DNA of 64,000 nucleotides from Rhodovulum sulfidophilum DSM 1374 (GCF_001633165.1 NZ_CP015418.1:1344501-1408500); one strand, 5' to 3'. Counted from the stretch's first letter, positions 30,298 to 42,572 are shown. The notes: generated by a model from the letters alone, not told the origin. Made by a program: numbers and translations.

Positions 30298-30996
30298 CTA
30301 ATGGGTTTCCGGCTGCGCATAGGCGCCGGATTTGCTGGTCCTCAATCCGGCCCCGACGAGCGCCTCGGCGAATTTCGTGGCGACGGCAACCCCGTCGATG
30401 ACCGGAATGCCGGTTTCCTCGCTCAGCCAGGCCACCAGATCCGCCATCCCGGCACATCCCAGAACGACCGCCTCGCAGCCGTCTTCCTCGATGGCGCGGA
30501 GGATCTCGTCGCGCACCCGGGCCCGGGCGTCCGAACCCGGCTCTTCCAGCGCCAGAACCGGGATCGCGGCCGAGCGCACCCGGCGGCAGCGATGCGCCAG
30601 CCCGTAGCCCCGGACCAGATCCTCGATCACCGGCACCGAGCGCGGCAGGGTCGTGACCACCGAGAAGGAGGTGGCGATCATGCTGGCGGCCTTGACCCCG
30701 GCCTCGCAGATCCCGATCACCGGCCCGGTCGCGACCTCGCGGCAGGCCCCCAGCGCGGGGTCGTCGAAACAGGCCAGAACGATGGCATCGGCCCCGGCCT
30801 CTTCGGCCTCGCGCACCTCGCGCAGCAGATGCGGCGCGCACATCACCTCGTCATGATGGCCCTGGATGCTGGCCGGGGCGCCGGTGGCCGTCCGCCCCTC
30901 GATCTCGACGCCGGGGGCGGCGACGGCACGCGCGGCGGCAACGATCTTTTCCGTCATCGAGACGGTGGAGTTGGGGTTGATGACGACGAGTTTCAT
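30298..30996 (-). CDS. Asp/Glu/hydantoin racemase family protein
   Basis: A 232-residue cofactor-independent racemase. The N-terminus is MKLVVINPNSTVSMTEKIVA; the two catalytic cysteines are in AIVLACFDDPALG (about residue 80) and VVLGCAGMADL (about 180), the latter in the conserved GCAG motif. Length and motifs fit hydantoin or allantoin racemases. ATG 30996 has AGGGGA upstream and is preferred to an upstream ATG at 31023. It forms an operon with the NCS1 permease and is divergent from a GntR regulator. Confidence 0.88.
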   Translation of the reverse strand: MKLVVINPNSTVSMTEKIVAAARAVAAPGVEIEGRTATGAPASIQGHHDEVMCAPHLLREVREAEEAGADAIVLACFDDPALGACREVATGPVIGICEAGVKAASMIATSFSVVTTLPRSVPVIEDLVRGYGLAHRCRRVRSAAIPVLALEEPGSDARARVRDEILRAIEEDGCEAVVLGCAGMADLVAWLSEETGIPVIDGVAVATKFAEALVGAGLRTSKSGAYAQPETH

Positions 30997-31036
30997 GATG
31001 GCAATCCCCTGGCTGTTCGGCATGATGCTATCAAAA

Positions 31037-31070
31037 ATTGTTCACAATCCATAGTATCAATATTGCGCAA
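31037..31070. promoter_or_regulatory. Candidate GntR operator sites in the divergent promoter
   Basis: The AT-rich gap between the racemase and the GntR gene has ATTGT-TC-ACAAT (31037-31048), a perfect 5-2-5 inverted repeat, and the palindrome TTGCGCAA (31063-31070). Both lie where a divergently acting regulator would bind. Assignment to this regulator is inference. Confidence 0.4.
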
Positions 31071-31129
31071 CAAGCCCTGTAGCGAAATTTTGTTGCCGGG
31101 GCATGGTGCCGCAGCTTAGAGAGGACCCG

Positions 31130-31816
31130 ATGGAGACCCCGAAGGAAACCCGGATCGTCGAGCAGATCCTCGACGCCATTGCCGATCAGCGGCTGCCGGC
31201 CGGCACGCGCCTGGGCGAACAGGCGCTGAGCGACCATTTTTCCTGCAATCGCACACAGGTACGCCGGGCCCTGGCGGCACTGACCGCCTATCAGGTGGTC
31301 GAGCATCTGCCCCATCGCGGGGCCTCGGTCGCGACGCCGACGGCCGAGGATGCCCGCGACGTGTTCCAGGCCCGGCGCGCGGTCGAGACCGCGATCTGCC
31401 GCAACGCCCTGCGCCGGGCGACGGCGGAGGATCTGGCCGCCCTGCGCGCCCATCTGGCCGAGGAGGACCGCGCCAAGGATGACGGCGACCGGTCCGAGGC
31501 GATTCGCCTGTCGCGGGGCTTTCACAATCTGCTGGCGCGGATCGCAGGCAATGCCGTGCTCGCGCGCTATGTGCAGGAACTGACCATGCGGTCGTCGCTC
31601 ATCATCGGGCTTTACGGTACCCAGGCGCGGACGCTCTGTGCCAAGGACGAACATCTGAGCCTGGTCGAGGCCATCGCCGCGCGCGACGAGGCCGGGGCGC
31701 TGGGCCTGATGGATGCGCATCTGCGCCATATCGAGGCGGGCATTTCCTTCAGCGAAAGCCGGGCGCCCGCGGGCACGCTGTCCTCGATGCTGGGCGGCGG
31801 GTCCCCGCGCCCCTGA
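31130..31816 (+). CDS. GntR/FadR-type transcriptional regulator
   Basis: A 228-residue regulator. Residues 1-70 contain the winged helix (RIVEQILDAIADQRLPAGTR, LGEQALSDHFSCNRTQVRRA). The rest is an FCD effector domain with VFQARRAVETAICRNALRRA, RLSRGFHNLLARIAGNAV and DEHLSLVEAIAARDEAGAL. ATG 31130 has AGAGAGGA at good spacing; ATG 31103 upstream is less likely. It is divergent from the racemase-permease operon and most likely regulates it. Confidence 0.88.
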   Translation: METPKETRIVEQILDAIADQRLPAGTRLGEQALSDHFSCNRTQVRRALAALTAYQVVEHLPHRGASVATPTAEDARDVFQARRAVETAICRNALRRATAEDLAALRAHLAEEDRAKDDGDRSEAIRLSRGFHNLLARIAGNAVLARYVQELTMRSSLIIGLYGTQARTLCAKDEHLSLVEAIAARDEAGALGLMDAHLRHIEAGISFSESRAPAGTLSSMLGGGSPRP

Positions 31817-31870
31817 GGCCGGGCGCCGCGGCGGGTTTGACAGCCCGCGCCGGCTTTGCGATACCTCGTC

Positions 31871-33858
<1,988 letters not shown>

Positions 33859-33922
33859 TACCCGACGGCCGATCCCTGCCGGAGAAGCGGGGCCAGAGGA
33901 TCGGGAGCAGAGGATCCGGGAT

Positions 33923-33946
33923 GGGGGCCGGGCAGCACCGGCCCCC
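33923..33946. terminator. GC-rich hairpin between convergent thiC and aldo/keto reductase
   Basis: A 9-bp perfect stem, GGGGGCCGG (33923-33931) with CCGGCCCCC (33938-33946) and a 6-base loop, lies midway between the two convergent stops. No T-run is present. Confidence 0.5.
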
Positions 33947-33966
33947 GCGTTCCGCCCTGCCGGGGC

Positions 33967-34989
33967 TCAGCTCTGGCTGCGGTATTCGCCCTGCCGTTCC
34001 AGCATCCAGCCCGGATATTCGGCGGGCAGGCGGGTCACCGCATCGAGCCGGGCCAGCTCGTCCTCGCTCAGTTCGACCTGCGTGGCGCCGATATTGTCGG
34101 TCAGCTGGTCCGCGCGTTTGGCGCCGATGATGACCGAGGTCACCACCTCCTGATGCAACAGCCAGGCCAGCGCGATCTGCGCGACGCTGGCGCCCCGCGC
34201 CTCGGCCATGCCGCGCATCGCCTCGATGGCGTCATGGGCGCGGTCCCTGTCGACGGGCGGGAAGTCGAAACTGGCCCGCCGCCCGTCCGCCGCCTTGCCC
34301 TCGCGGTCGTACTTGCCCGACAGCAGCCCGCCCGCCAGCGGGCTCCAGACCATCAGCCCGATGCCGGTTTCCTTCAGCATCGGCACGATCTCGCGTTCCA
34401 GATCGCGCCCGGCCAGCGTGTAATAGGCCTGCAGCGACAGGATCGGGGCCAGCCGCCGCGCCTCGGCGATGCCGACCGCCCGGACGATCTGCCAGGCGGC
34501 CCAGTTCGACAGGCCCAGATAGCGGACATGGCCCTGCCGCACGAGCGCATCAAGCGCCTCGAGCGTCTCGACGATGGGCGTTGCCGGGTCGAAACCGTGG
34601 ATCTGGTAGAGGTCGATATGATCGAGCCCGAGCCGGGTGAGGCTGGCCTTGCACTGGTCCATGATATGGTGACGCGAGGCGCCGCGCGCATTCACGCCCT
34701 CGCCCATCGGCCCCATGACCTTGGTCGCGACGATCACCTCCTCGCGCGGCACGGCGAGGTTCTTCAGCGCGCGGCCCAGCAGCCGTTCGCTTTCGCCGCC
34801 GGCATAGACATTGGCGGTGTCGATGAAATTGATCCCGGCCTCGAGCGCGGTGCCGACAAGGCCGTCGACCTCGGCCTGGCCCAGCTGGCCGATCTGCCCC
34901 CACATGCCCTCGGAGCCGCCGAACGTCATGGTGCCGAGGCAAAGCTCCGATACGAAAAGCCCGCTCGGGCCGAGACGACGATAACGCAT
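33967..34989 (-). CDS. Aldo/keto reductase
   Basis: A 340-residue NADPH-dependent (beta/alpha)8 reductase. The catalytic tetrad is visible: Asp and Tyr in NFIDTANVYAGGESE, Lys in VIVATKVMG, His in DLYQIHGFD. The C-terminal cofactor region is TSVIIGAKRADQLTDNIGA. Length and the LGTMTFGG start fit the YajO/YghZ-like AKRs. AGGAAAGGA precedes ATG 34989. It is divergent from an AraC-type gene, which probably controls it. Substrate unknown. Confidence 0.9.
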   Translation of the reverse strand: MRYRRLGPSGLFVSELCLGTMTFGGSEGMWGQIGQLGQAEVDGLVGTALEAGINFIDTANVYAGGESERLLGRALKNLAVPREEVIVATKVMGPMGEGVNARGASRHHIMDQCKASLTRLGLDHIDLYQIHGFDPATPIVETLEALDALVRQGHVRYLGLSNWAAWQIVRAVGIAEARRLAPILSLQAYYTLAGRDLEREIVPMLKETGIGLMVWSPLAGGLLSGKYDREGKAADGRRASFDFPPVDRDRAHDAIEAMRGMAEARGASVAQIALAWLLHQEVVTSVIIGAKRADQLTDNIGATQVELSEDELARLDAVTRLPAEYPGWMLERQGEYRSQS

Positions 34990-35171
34990 GATCCAATTCC
35001 TTTCCTGAACCGGCCGGGGGTGCGGGCGGCGGCGGCCGCCTTCCGGCCTGTGGCAGATCTGGGCTCGCAAGGGCGGGGACGCGACGCCGATCCTCTCGAC
35101 TTCTTGCACGATCCTCTCATCGGGGCGGGCGGCATGCTGGAAAGGCGCGGAAGCTGTGCTAGCTCGGGGCC

Positions 35172-36065
35172 ATGGATGACAGACTGACGGGCCTGCGGGC
35201 CAGCGTGCTTTCATTATGGCGGGCGCATGGGCGCCAGACCCCGATTGCCGGGCTTGTGCTGGCCTCTGCCGAGGTGCCGACCGGTCCGTTTCATGGCGTC
35301 TACCGGCCGTCGCTCTGTGCGGTCCTGCAGGGGGCCAAGGTCAGCCGGCTGGGCGGGCAGGCCTTCCGCTACGATGCCGGGAAATGCCTGATCGCCTCGC
35401 TGGACGTGCCGATCCGGGCCGAGATCGTCGAGGCCAGGCCCGATGCGCCCTATCTTGCCCTGGCGCTGGAAATCGACACCGCGGTCGTGGCCGAGCTGAT
35501 GCTGGGGCAGGGGAACGTCGCCGACCCGCCGCCCGGAGCGGCGATCGAGGTGCACGATCTGGGCGAGGCGCTGATCGACCCGCTCGAGCGGTTGCTGGCG
35601 CTGGCCGAACGGCCGCAGGACATTCCGGTGCTCGCGCCGATGATCCGGCGCGAGATCGTCTGGCATCTGCTGACAGGTCCGCAGGGCGGGCGGCTGCGGC
35701 AGATCGGGCTGGCCGACAGCCGGCTGGCGCGGATCGGTCGCGCCATCGGCTGGATCCGCACCCATTATGCCGAGCCGTTGCGGGTGGCGCATCTGGCGGC
35801 CCTGGCCGGGATGAGCCCGGCCACCTTTCACCGTCATTTCAAGGCGGCGACGGCGATGACGCCGGTTCAGTTCCAGAAGAGCCTGCGGCTTCAGGAGGCG
35901 CGGCGGCTGTTGCTGACCCGGCCCGGGGATGTGGCGGGCATCGGCTTCCGGATCGGCTATGACAGCCCGTCCCAGTTCAGCCGCGAATATCGCCGCCTGT
36001 TCGGCGCGCCGCCGGGGCGCGACGGGGCCGAGCTGCGCCGGGGCCTGGCCGAAGCCGGTCCCTGA
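35172..36065 (+). CDS. AraC-family regulator with AraC_N cupin
   Basis: A 297-residue regulator: an N-terminal AraC_N-type sensor (PSLCAVLQGAKVSRLGGQAF, RYDAGKCLIASLDVPIRAEI) and a C-terminal double helix-turn-helix (LRVAHLAALAGMSPATFHRH then GFRIGYDSPSQFSREYRRLF). This architecture commonly regulates a neighbouring oxidoreductase, here the divergent aldo/keto reductase. Confidence 0.9.
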   Translation: MDDRLTGLRASVLSLWRAHGRQTPIAGLVLASAEVPTGPFHGVYRPSLCAVLQGAKVSRLGGQAFRYDAGKCLIASLDVPIRAEIVEARPDAPYLALALEIDTAVVAELMLGQGNVADPPPGAAIEVHDLGEALIDPLERLLALAERPQDIPVLAPMIRREIVWHLLTGPQGGRLRQIGLADSRLARIGRAIGWIRTHYAEPLRVAHLAALAGMSPATFHRHFKAATAMTPVQFQKSLRLQEARRLLLTRPGDVAGIGFRIGYDSPSQFSREYRRLFGAPPGRDGAELRRGLAEAGP

Positions 36066-36097
36066 CCGCCGCCCGGATCGTCGTCCGGACCGGGGGC

Positions 36098-36574
36098 TCA
36101 GACCGGCAGCACCGTCGTCGCCTTGATTTCCTCCATCGACAGCAGGGCCGTGACATTGAAGATCCGCACATCCGAGATCAGCGCCTGATAGAAGACGTCA
36201 TAGGCCGCCGCATCGGCCACCCTGACCTTGAGGATATAGTCGATCTCGCCGGCCAGCCGGTGCGCTTCCAGCACTTCGGGGCGCTTCATCAGCGCATTTA
36301 GAAACCGTCGCTGCCAGTCGGCCTCATGTTCCGAGGTGCGGATCAGCACGAAGAAGCAGGTGCCCCGGTCAAGCGCCTTCGGGTCGACGATCACCGTCTG
36401 CTGGCGGATCACCCCCGCCTCGCGCATCTTGCGGATGCGGTTCCAGACCGGTGTCTTCGACGAGCCGACCTTGCGGGCGATCTCGTCGAGCGACTGGCCG
36501 GAATCGGTCTGGAGTTCGCCCAGGATGCGACGGTCGAGCGCGTCGAGCTTGGGCTGGGGGTCGTCATGTGCCAT
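36098..36574 (-). CDS. Lrp/AsnC-family transcriptional regulator
   Basis: A 158-residue regulator with an N-terminal HTH ([40 protein letters not shown]) and a C-terminal RAM domain ([20 protein letters not shown]). ATG 36574 is preceded by GGAGG. It is divergent from the hydantoinase/oxoprolinase gene and likely controls it; a close CGGAA-N5-TTCCG repeat lies between them. Confidence 0.9.
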   Translation of the reverse strand: MAHDDPQPKLDALDRRILGELQTDSGQSLDEIARKVGSSKTPVWNRIRKMREAGVIRQQTVIVDPKALDRGTCFFVLIRTSEHEADWQRRFLNALMKRPEVLEAHRLAGEIDYILKVRVADAAAYDVFYQALISDVRIFNVTALLSMEEIKATTVLPV

Positions 36575-36605
36575 CGGGGCCTCCGGGATTTCAGAGGTCA
36601 AGGAT

Positions 36606-36620
36606 CGGAATAATGTTCCG
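36606..36620. promoter_or_regulatory. Candidate operator, CGGAA-N5-TTCCG inverted repeat
   Basis: A perfect 5-bp inverted repeat with a 5-base AT-rich spacer (TAATG) lies in the gap between the Lrp-type regulator and the HyuA-HyuB gene. Its position suits binding by the regulator; this is inferred. Confidence 0.4.
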
Positions 36621-36734
36621 GAGGCACAAGGTGGAAACGCCCTTTTCGAGGAAATATGTTTCGCTTGCGCGGCGGGCTTGACCTCTGGCAGGGCGCGCGG
36701 ACAAGGTGCCGCGATCGACAGGACGGGGGATGGC

Positions 36735-39700
36735 ATGGCGGCGGACAGGTGGGATTTCTGGATCGACCGGGGCGGCACCTTCACCGATCTGGTGGCGCGC
36801 AGGCCCGACGGGCGGCTTCTGACCCACAAGCTCCTGTCGGAGAACCCCGAACGCTATGACGACGCGGCGGTGCAGGGGATCCGCGAGCTGCTGGGCCTCG
36901 GCCCGGACGAGCCGCTGCCGCGGGGGGCCATCGGATCGGTCCGGATGGGCACCACGGTCGCCACCAACGCGCTTCTGGAACGCAAGGGCGAACGGGTGCT
37001 GTTGCTGATCACCGAAGGCTTCGGCGATCTCCTGCGGATCGGCTATCAGGCGCGGCCGCGGCTTTTCGATCTCGAGATCCGCCGTCCCGAGCTGCTTTAC
37101 GAGGAGGTGGCCGAGATCCGCGAGCGGCTCGATGCCGAGGGCGGGGTTCTTGTCCCGCTTGACGAGGATGCCGCCCGGGCGGCGTTGACGGCTGCCCATG
37201 CCAGGGGCATCCACGCCGTCGCCATCGCGCTGATGCATGGCTATCTGAACCCGGTTCACGAGGACCGGCTGGCCGAGCTTGCCCGCGAGACGGGCTTTAC
37301 CCAGGTCTCGGTCAGCCACCGCGCCTCGCGGCTGATCAAGCTGGTCGGACGCGGCGACACGACCGTGGTCGATGCCTATCTCTCGCCGATCCTGCGCCGC
37401 TATGTCGACCGGGTGGCGGAGGCGCTCGATCTGGGGCAGGGGGGCTGCGAGCGGCTTCTTTTCATGCAGTCGAATGGCGGGCTGACCGATGCCGCGCTGT
37501 TCCAGGGCAAGGATGCGATCCTGTCGGGGCCCGCGGGCGGGATCGTCGGCATGGTCAGGACCGCCGAGGCCGCGGGGTTCGACCGGCTGATCGGCTTCGA
37601 CATGGGCGGCACCTCGACCGATGTCAGCCATTATGCCGGCAGCTATGAGCGCAGCTTCGAGACCGAGGTCGCGGGCGTCCGGATGCGGGCGCCGATGATG
37701 GATATCCACACCGTCGCGGCGGGGGGCGGGTCGATCTGCAAGTTCGAGGACGGCCGGTTTCAGGTCGGCCCCGAAAGCGCGGGCGCCGATCCGGGCCCGG
37801 CCTGCTACCGTCGCGGCGGGCCGCTGACCGTGACCGACTGCAACGTCATGCTGGGCAAGCTGACGCCCGCGCATTTTCCGGCCGTCTTCGGCCCCGGGGG
37901 CGATCAGCCGCTGGATGTCGAGGCGGTACGAACGAAATTCGCGGTGCTTGCCCGCGAGGTCGCCGCCGAGACCGGCACGCCCGAGCGCAGCCCCGAGGAC
38001 ATGGCCGAGGGCTTCCTGCGCATCGCCGTCGACAACATGGCCAATGCGATCCGCAAGATCAGCGTCCAGCGCGGCCATGACGTGACCGGCTACACGCTGC
38101 AATGCTTCGGCGGGGCGGGCGGCCAGCATGCCTGTCTGGTGGCCGATGCGCTGGGCATGCGCCGGGTCTTCCTGCATCCCTTCGCCGGGGTCCTGTCGGC
38201 CTATGGCATGGGGCTGGCCGAGATCCGGGCGATGGAGGAGGGCCAGCTTGACCTGCCGCTTGCCGACGAGGCCGGGGCCGAGGCGGCGCTGGCCGATCTG
38301 ACCGCGCGGGCCGAGGCGGCGCTCCGGCGTCAGGGCGTGGAGCCGACTGCGATCCGCACGCTTGCCCGCGCCCATCTGCGCTACGAGGGCTCGCACCAGA
38401 CGCTGGAGGTGCCCTTCGGCCCCGCCGCCGCGATGCAGGCCGGTTTCGAAGAGCTGCACCGGGCGCGCTTCGGCTTTGCCTCGCCCGACCGTGCGCTGAT
38501 CGTCGACATGCTGGATGTCGAGGCCATTGCCGAGACCGGGACCGCGCCCGCCGCCATGGCCCCCGAAGCCCGCGCTGAAATCAATGACCGGGTGGCGGTG
38601 CATCTGGGCGGCGAAACCGTCGAGGTGCCGCTTTATGCCCGCGCCACGCTGGGGCCGGGCACCCGGATCAAGGGCCCCGCGATCATCTCGGAACCCACCG
38701 GCACCGACATGGTCGAGCCGGGCTGGGTCGCCGAGGCCGACGCGATGGGCAACCTGATCCTGACCCGCAATGCCGCCGCCCGGCATGCCCCCGCCATGGG
38801 GACCGAGGCCGATCCGGTGCTGCTGGAGGTGATGTCGAACCTCTTCATGTCGGTGGCCGATCAGATGGGGGCGACGCTCGCCAATACCTCATGGTCGGTC
38901 AACATCAAGGAAAGGCTGGATTTTTCCTGCGCGATCTTCGATGCGCAGGGCGATCTGGTCGCCAATGCGCCGCATGTGCCGGTGCATCTGGGCTCGATGT
39001 CCGAGTCGATCCGCACGGTGATGCGCGGCCATGCGGGTGCGATCCGGCCGGGCGACGCCTTCATGCTGAACTCGCCCTATAACGGTGGCACCCACCTGCC
39101 CGACGTGACCGTGGTGACGCCGGTCTTCCTGGGGGACGAGATCCTGTTCTGGCTGGGTTCGCGCGGGCATCATGCCGATATCGGCGGGCGCACGCCGGGG
39201 TCTTCGCCGCCCGACTCGCGGCGGATCGAAGAGGAAGGCGTGCTGATCGACAACCTGCGCCTTGTCGATCGCGGGCGGCTGCTGGAGGCCGAGGCCGAGG
39301 CGGTGCTGCGCTCGGGGCCCTGGCCCTGCCGCAATGTCTCGCAGAACATGGCCGATCTGAAGGCCCAGATCGCCGCCAACGAAACCGGGCGGCGGGCGCT
39401 TCTGGAGGTGGTCGAGCGCTACGGCCGGGACGTGGTGGCGGCCTATATGGGCCATGTCCAGGACAATGCCGAGGAAAGCGTGCGCCGGGTGATCGGCACG
39501 CTGAAGGACGGGCGGTTCCGCTATCCGATGGATCATGGCGCCGTGATCGAGGTGGCGCTGCGGGTCGACCGCGCGGCGCGCGAGGCGGTGATCGACTTCA
39601 CCGGCACGAGCCCGCAGCACGAGGGCAATTACAACGCCCCCTTCGCGGTCTGCCGCGCGGTGGTGCTTTACGTCTTCCGGACGATGGTGGGGGCCGACAT

Positions 39701-40331
39701 CCCGCTGAACGAGGGCTGCCTCAAGCCGCTGCGCATCGTCGCGCCCGAAGGCTGCCTGCTGAACCCGACCTATCCGGCGGCGGTGATCGCGGGCAATACC
39801 GAGGTCAGCCAGGCCGCCTGCAACGCGCTTTACGGCGCGCTGGGCGTCGTCGCGGGCAGCCAGGCGACGATGAACAACTTCGTCTGGGGCAATGATTGTT
39901 TCCAGAATTACGAAACCATCGCGGGGGGCACCGGGGCGGGGCCGGGCTTTGCCGGTTGCGACGCGGTACAGAGCCATATGACGAATACCCGGATGACCGA
40001 TCCGGAGGTGCTGGAGCGGCGGTTCCCGGTCCGGCTCGAAGCCTTCGCGATCCGCAAGGGCTCGGGCGGTGCCGGGCGCTGGCGCGGTGGCGATGGGGCG
40101 ATCCGGCGACTGCGCTTCCTCGAGCCGGTGACGGTGACGACGCTCTGTGCGCATCGCGAGATCCCGCCCTTCGGGGCATCGGGCGGGGCGCCGGGTTTGG
40201 TGGGCGAGAACTGGGTGGAACAGGCGGACGGCCGGCGCGAACGTCGGCGCGGCAATGACGAGATCGCGCTGGAGGCCGGAGTGCTTTTCGAGATCCGCAC
40301 CCCCGGCGGCGGTGGCTGGGGCAGGCCGTGA
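36735..40331 (+). CDS. Fused HyuA-HyuB hydantoinase / 5-oxoprolinase
   Basis: A 1198-residue fusion. Residues 1-690 are the HyuA ATPase-like half ([75 protein letters not shown]). From about 695 comes the HyuB half ([60 protein letters not shown]). Size and order match ATP-dependent 5-oxoprolinase and relatives (N-methylhydantoinase, caprolactamase). It would hydrolyse 5-oxoproline or a hydantoin at the cost of ATP. ATG 36735 begins the domain, with GGACGGGGGA upstream. An Lrp regulator is divergent, and a strong hairpin follows. Confidence 0.9.
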   Translation: MAADRWDFWIDRGGTFTDLVARRPDGRLLTHKLLSENPERYDDAAVQGIRELLGLGPDEPLPRGAIGSVRMGTTVATNALLERKGERVLLLITEGFGDLLRIGYQARPRLFDLEIRRPELLYEEVAEIRERLDAEGGVLVPLDEDAARAALTAAHARGIHAVAIALMHGYLNPVHEDRLAELARETGFTQVSVSHRASRLIKLVGRGDTTVVDAYLSPILRRYVDRVAEALDLGQGGCERLLFMQSNGGLTDAALFQGKDAILSGPAGGIVGMVRTAEAAGFDRLIGFDMGGTSTDVSHYAGSYERSFETEVAGVRMRAPMMDIHTVAAGGGSICKFEDGRFQVGPESAGADPGPACYRRGGPLTVTDCNVMLGKLTPAHFPAVFGPGGDQPLDVEAVRTKFAVLAREVAAETGTPERSPEDMAEGFLRIAVDNMANAIRKISVQRGHDVTGYTLQCFGGAGGQHACLVADALGMRRVFLHPFAGVLSAYGMGLAEIRAMEEGQLDLPLADEAGAEAALADLTARAEAALRRQGVEPTAIRTLARAHLRYEGSHQTLEVPFGPAAAMQAGFEELHRARFGFASPDRALIVDMLDVEAIAETGTAPAAMAPEARAEINDRVAVHLGGETVEVPLYARATLGPGTRIKGPAIISEPTGTDMVEPGWVAEADAMGNLILTRNAAARHAPAMGTEADPVLLEVMSNLFMSVADQMGATLANTSWSVNIKERLDFSCAIFDAQGDLVANAPHVPVHLGSMSESIRTVMRGHAGAIRPGDAFMLNSPYNGGTHLPDVTVVTPVFLGDEILFWLGSRGHHADIGGRTPGSSPPDSRRIEEEGVLIDNLRLVDRGRLLEAEAEAVLRSGPWPCRNVSQNMADLKAQIAANETGRRALLEVVERYGRDVVAAYMGHVQDNAEESVRRVIGTLKDGRFRYPMDHGAVIEVALRVDRAAREAVIDFTGTSPQHEGNYNAPFAVCRAVVLYVFRTMVGADIPLNEGCLKPLRIVAPEGCLLNPTYPAAVIAGNTEVSQAACNALYGALGVVAGSQATMNNFVWGNDCFQNYETIAGGTGAGPGFAGCDAVQSHMTNTRMTDPEVLERRFPVRLEAFAIRKGSGGAGRWRGGDGAIRRLRFLEPVTVTTLCAHREIPPFGASGGAPGLVGENWVEQADGRRERRRGNDEIALEAGVLFEIRTPGGGGWGRP

Positions 40332-40337
40332 GTGCGG

Positions 40338-40368
40338 GGCTTTGATTTTTCGACTAAAAATCAAAGCC
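40338..40368 (+). terminator. Strong hairpin after the HyuA-HyuB gene
   Basis: A 13-bp perfect stem, GGCTTTGATTTTT (40338-40350) with AAAAATCAAAGCC (40356-40368), has a CGACT loop. Because of its T/A arms it can work on both strands, ending the oxoprolinase gene and the convergent IclR gene. A near-identical core occurs at 44884-44902. Confidence 0.75.
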
Positions 40369-40387
40369 TCCGCCCCGGAAAAATCCG

Positions 40388-41215
40388 CTACGCCGATTTT
40401 TCGGTCGGCGAAATGCCACCGGTGGCGGCGGTGACCCGATCGGCCGCAGCCCGGACCTCGGCGCCGATCCCGTCGGCTGCGTCCAGCGGAATCCGGAACG
40501 CGGGGCCCGAGACCGACAGGCCTGCGATCGGCTCGCCATGGGCGTTGAAGATCGGCGCCGCGATGCAGCGCATGCCTTCGGCCCGTTCCTGATCGTCGAT
40601 CGCGTAACCGCGGGCGCGGGTCCGGTCGAGATCGGCATGCAGGCCCGTTTCGGAGGTGATCGAGCGCGGCGTGAAGCCCGGCAGGCCTTGCGTTTTCAAG
40701 ATAGCCGCGACCCGTGCTGCGGGAAGAAAGGCCAGCAGCGCCTTGCCGATCCCCGAGCAGTGCATCGGCCCCCGGGTGCCCGGCGAAAAGAAGGCCCGGA
40801 TCGTCTCATGGGTTTCGACCTGGGTCAGGAACAGCACCTCGTCGCGATCCTCGACCCCCAGATTGGCGGTCTCGCCGGTGGCCCGCATCAGCGCCTGCAT
40901 CGCGCCCCGCGACCGCTCGGCGACATTGGTGCGCCGCAGAAAACCCGATCCGATCCGGAACGCGCCCGGCCCCACATGCCAGCGCTGCGCCTCCTCCTCC
41001 AGTTCAACGATGTCGTGACCCTGCAGCGTGATCAGGACCCGGTAGACGGTGGCCGGGCTCTGATTGCTCAGGGCCGCCAGTTCCGAGAGCGTCAGCCCCT
41101 TGGTCTCGCTCAGTGCCGTCAAGAGCCCCATCGCCCGGTCGAGGGCACGCACCGTGTTCTGGTCGGTCTTGTCGTGAAAGGCGCGCGGGCGGCCGCGCGG
41201 GCGGGGTTGTGTCAT
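40388..41215 (-). CDS. bhcR: IclR-family regulator of the beta-hydroxyaspartate cycle
   Basis: A 275-residue IclR regulator: HTH at about 20-80 (QNTVRALDRAMGLLTALSET, LSELAALSNQSPATVYRVLI) and an effector domain (ETIRAFFSPGTRGPMHCSGI, ARGYAIDDQERAEGMRCIAA). In Paracoccus denitrificans the divergent IclR gene bhcR senses glyoxylate and activates bhcABCD; gene order here is the same. The binding pocket cannot be checked by eye. A 25-base inverted repeat at 41240 is a likely operator. Confidence 0.88.
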   Translation of the reverse strand: MTQPRPRGRPRAFHDKTDQNTVRALDRAMGLLTALSETKGLTLSELAALSNQSPATVYRVLITLQGHDIVELEEEAQRWHVGPGAFRIGSGFLRRTNVAERSRGAMQALMRATGETANLGVEDRDEVLFLTQVETHETIRAFFSPGTRGPMHCSGIGKALLAFLPAARVAAILKTQGLPGFTPRSITSETGLHADLDRTRARGYAIDDQERAEGMRCIAAPIFNAHGEPIAGLSVSGPAFRIPLDAADGIGAEVRAAADRVTAATGGISPTEKSA

Positions 41216-41239
41216 CCGAGTCGGTCCTTCATGCCTGAA

Positions 41240-41264
41240 GTGAAATGTTTTTTCATAATTTCAC
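41240..41264. promoter_or_regulatory. Candidate BhcR operator
   Basis: In the bhcR-bhcA gap, GTGAAAT (41240-41246) and ATTTCAC (41258-41264) form a perfect 7-bp inverted repeat, with the nested pair TGAAA and TTTCA. IclR proteins bind such palindromes. The gap is otherwise AT-rich. Confidence 0.5.
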
Positions 41265-41393
41265 GATGCCGGAGGCCACTGATAATAAATGACTTTACCA
41301 CTTTTTTCGTTTGACGGAAAAGGCTTTCAGAAAAAATTGCGCCGCAGCGCCACCGGGCGGTATCCATGGGCAAGCCAGATGAAGGACCGCCCG

Positions 41394-42572
41394 ATGCACG
41401 CCTCGAACCCGATCTTCCTGCCCGGCCCGACCAACCTGCCCGAGCCCTTGCGCCGCGCCTGCGACATTCCCACCATGGATCACCGCTCGGCCGCTTTCGG
41501 CCCGATCCTCGCCGCCGCCAAGGACGGCGTCGCGCGCATTCTCGGCCTGTCCGGGGGCGAGGTGGCCCTTTTCCCGGCGACCGGAACCGGCGGCTGGGAG
41601 GCGGCGGTGACCAATGCGCTTCGGCCCGGCGACAAGGTTCTGGCCGCCCGCCACGGCATGTTCTCGCGCAAGTGGATCGATCTCTGCCAGCGCCACGGGC
41701 TCGAGGTCGAGATCGTCGAGCGCCCCTGGGGCGAGGGCGTTCCGGTCGAGGAGTTCGCCGCTGCGCTGGCCGCCGATGGCGGTCACCAGATCCGGGCCGT
41801 GCTGGTCACCCATAACGAGACCGCGACCGGTGTGACCTCGGATGTCGCCGCGGTGCGCGCGGCGATGGATGCGACCGGGCATCCGGCGCTTCTGATGGTC
41901 GACGGGGTCAGTTCGATCGGCTCCATCGAGTTCCGGATGGATGACTGGGGCGTCGATCTGGCGGTTGCCGGTTCGCAGAAGGGTTTCATGCTGCCCGCGG
42001 GCCTGGCCATCATCGGCATCAGCGCGAAGGCGCGGCAGGCGATGGAGACGGCCGGGCTGCCGCGCTGTTTCTTCGATATCCGCGACATGGCGGACGGGAA
42101 CTATCCCTATACGCCGCCGGTCGGGCTCATCAACGGGCTGGCGGTCTCGACCGGCCTGCTGCTCGAGGAAGGCATGGAGAATGTGCGCGCGCGCCATCAC
42201 CGCATCGCCGAGGGCGTACGGCGCGCCGTCGCCGCCTGGGACATGACGACCTGCGCGGCGGCGCCCGAGCTTTGTTCGGACACGGTGACGGCCATCGTCA
42301 CGCCCGAAGGGTTCGATGCGGGCCGGATCGTGCGCCATGCGGCCGAGGCCTATGGCGTGGCCTTCGGCGGGGGCCTGGGCGAGGTCGCGGGCAAGGTGTT
42401 CCGGATCGGCCATCTGGGGCTGATGAGCGACGTGATGGCGCTGTCGGGGATCGCCACCGCCGAGATGGCGATGGTCGATCTGGGCCTGCCCGTCCGGCTT
42501 GGCAGCGGCGTTGCCGCCGCGCAGGAGCATTATCGCAACAGCAGGACCGCGCCCGTGCAGGCGGCGGCGTGA
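41394..42572 (+). CDS. bhcA: L-aspartate:glyoxylate aminotransferase
   Basis: A 392-residue class V PLP aminotransferase. It closely matches BhcA: NPIFLPGPTNLPEPLRRACD, PTMDHRSAAFGPI, FPATGTGGWEAAVTNAL, THNETATGVTSD, and the PLP lysine in VAGSQKGFMLP. It makes glycine from glyoxylate using aspartate, releasing oxaloacetate. ATG 41394 has GAAGGA 8 bases upstream; the frame is open upstream over the promoter gap. It heads bhcABCD. Confidence 0.93.
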   Translation: MHASNPIFLPGPTNLPEPLRRACDIPTMDHRSAAFGPILAAAKDGVARILGLSGGEVALFPATGTGGWEAAVTNALRPGDKVLAARHGMFSRKWIDLCQRHGLEVEIVERPWGEGVPVEEFAAALAADGGHQIRAVLVTHNETATGVTSDVAAVRAAMDATGHPALLMVDGVSSIGSIEFRMDDWGVDLAVAGSQKGFMLPAGLAIIGISAKARQAMETAGLPRCFFDIRDMADGNYPYTPPVGLINGLAVSTGLLLEEGMENVRARHHRIAEGVRRAVAAWDMTTCAAAPELCSDTVTAIVTPEGFDAGRIVRHAAEAYGVAFGGGLGEVAGKVFRIGHLGLMSDVMALSGIATAEMAMVDLGLPVRLGSGVAAAQEHYRNSRTAPVQAAA

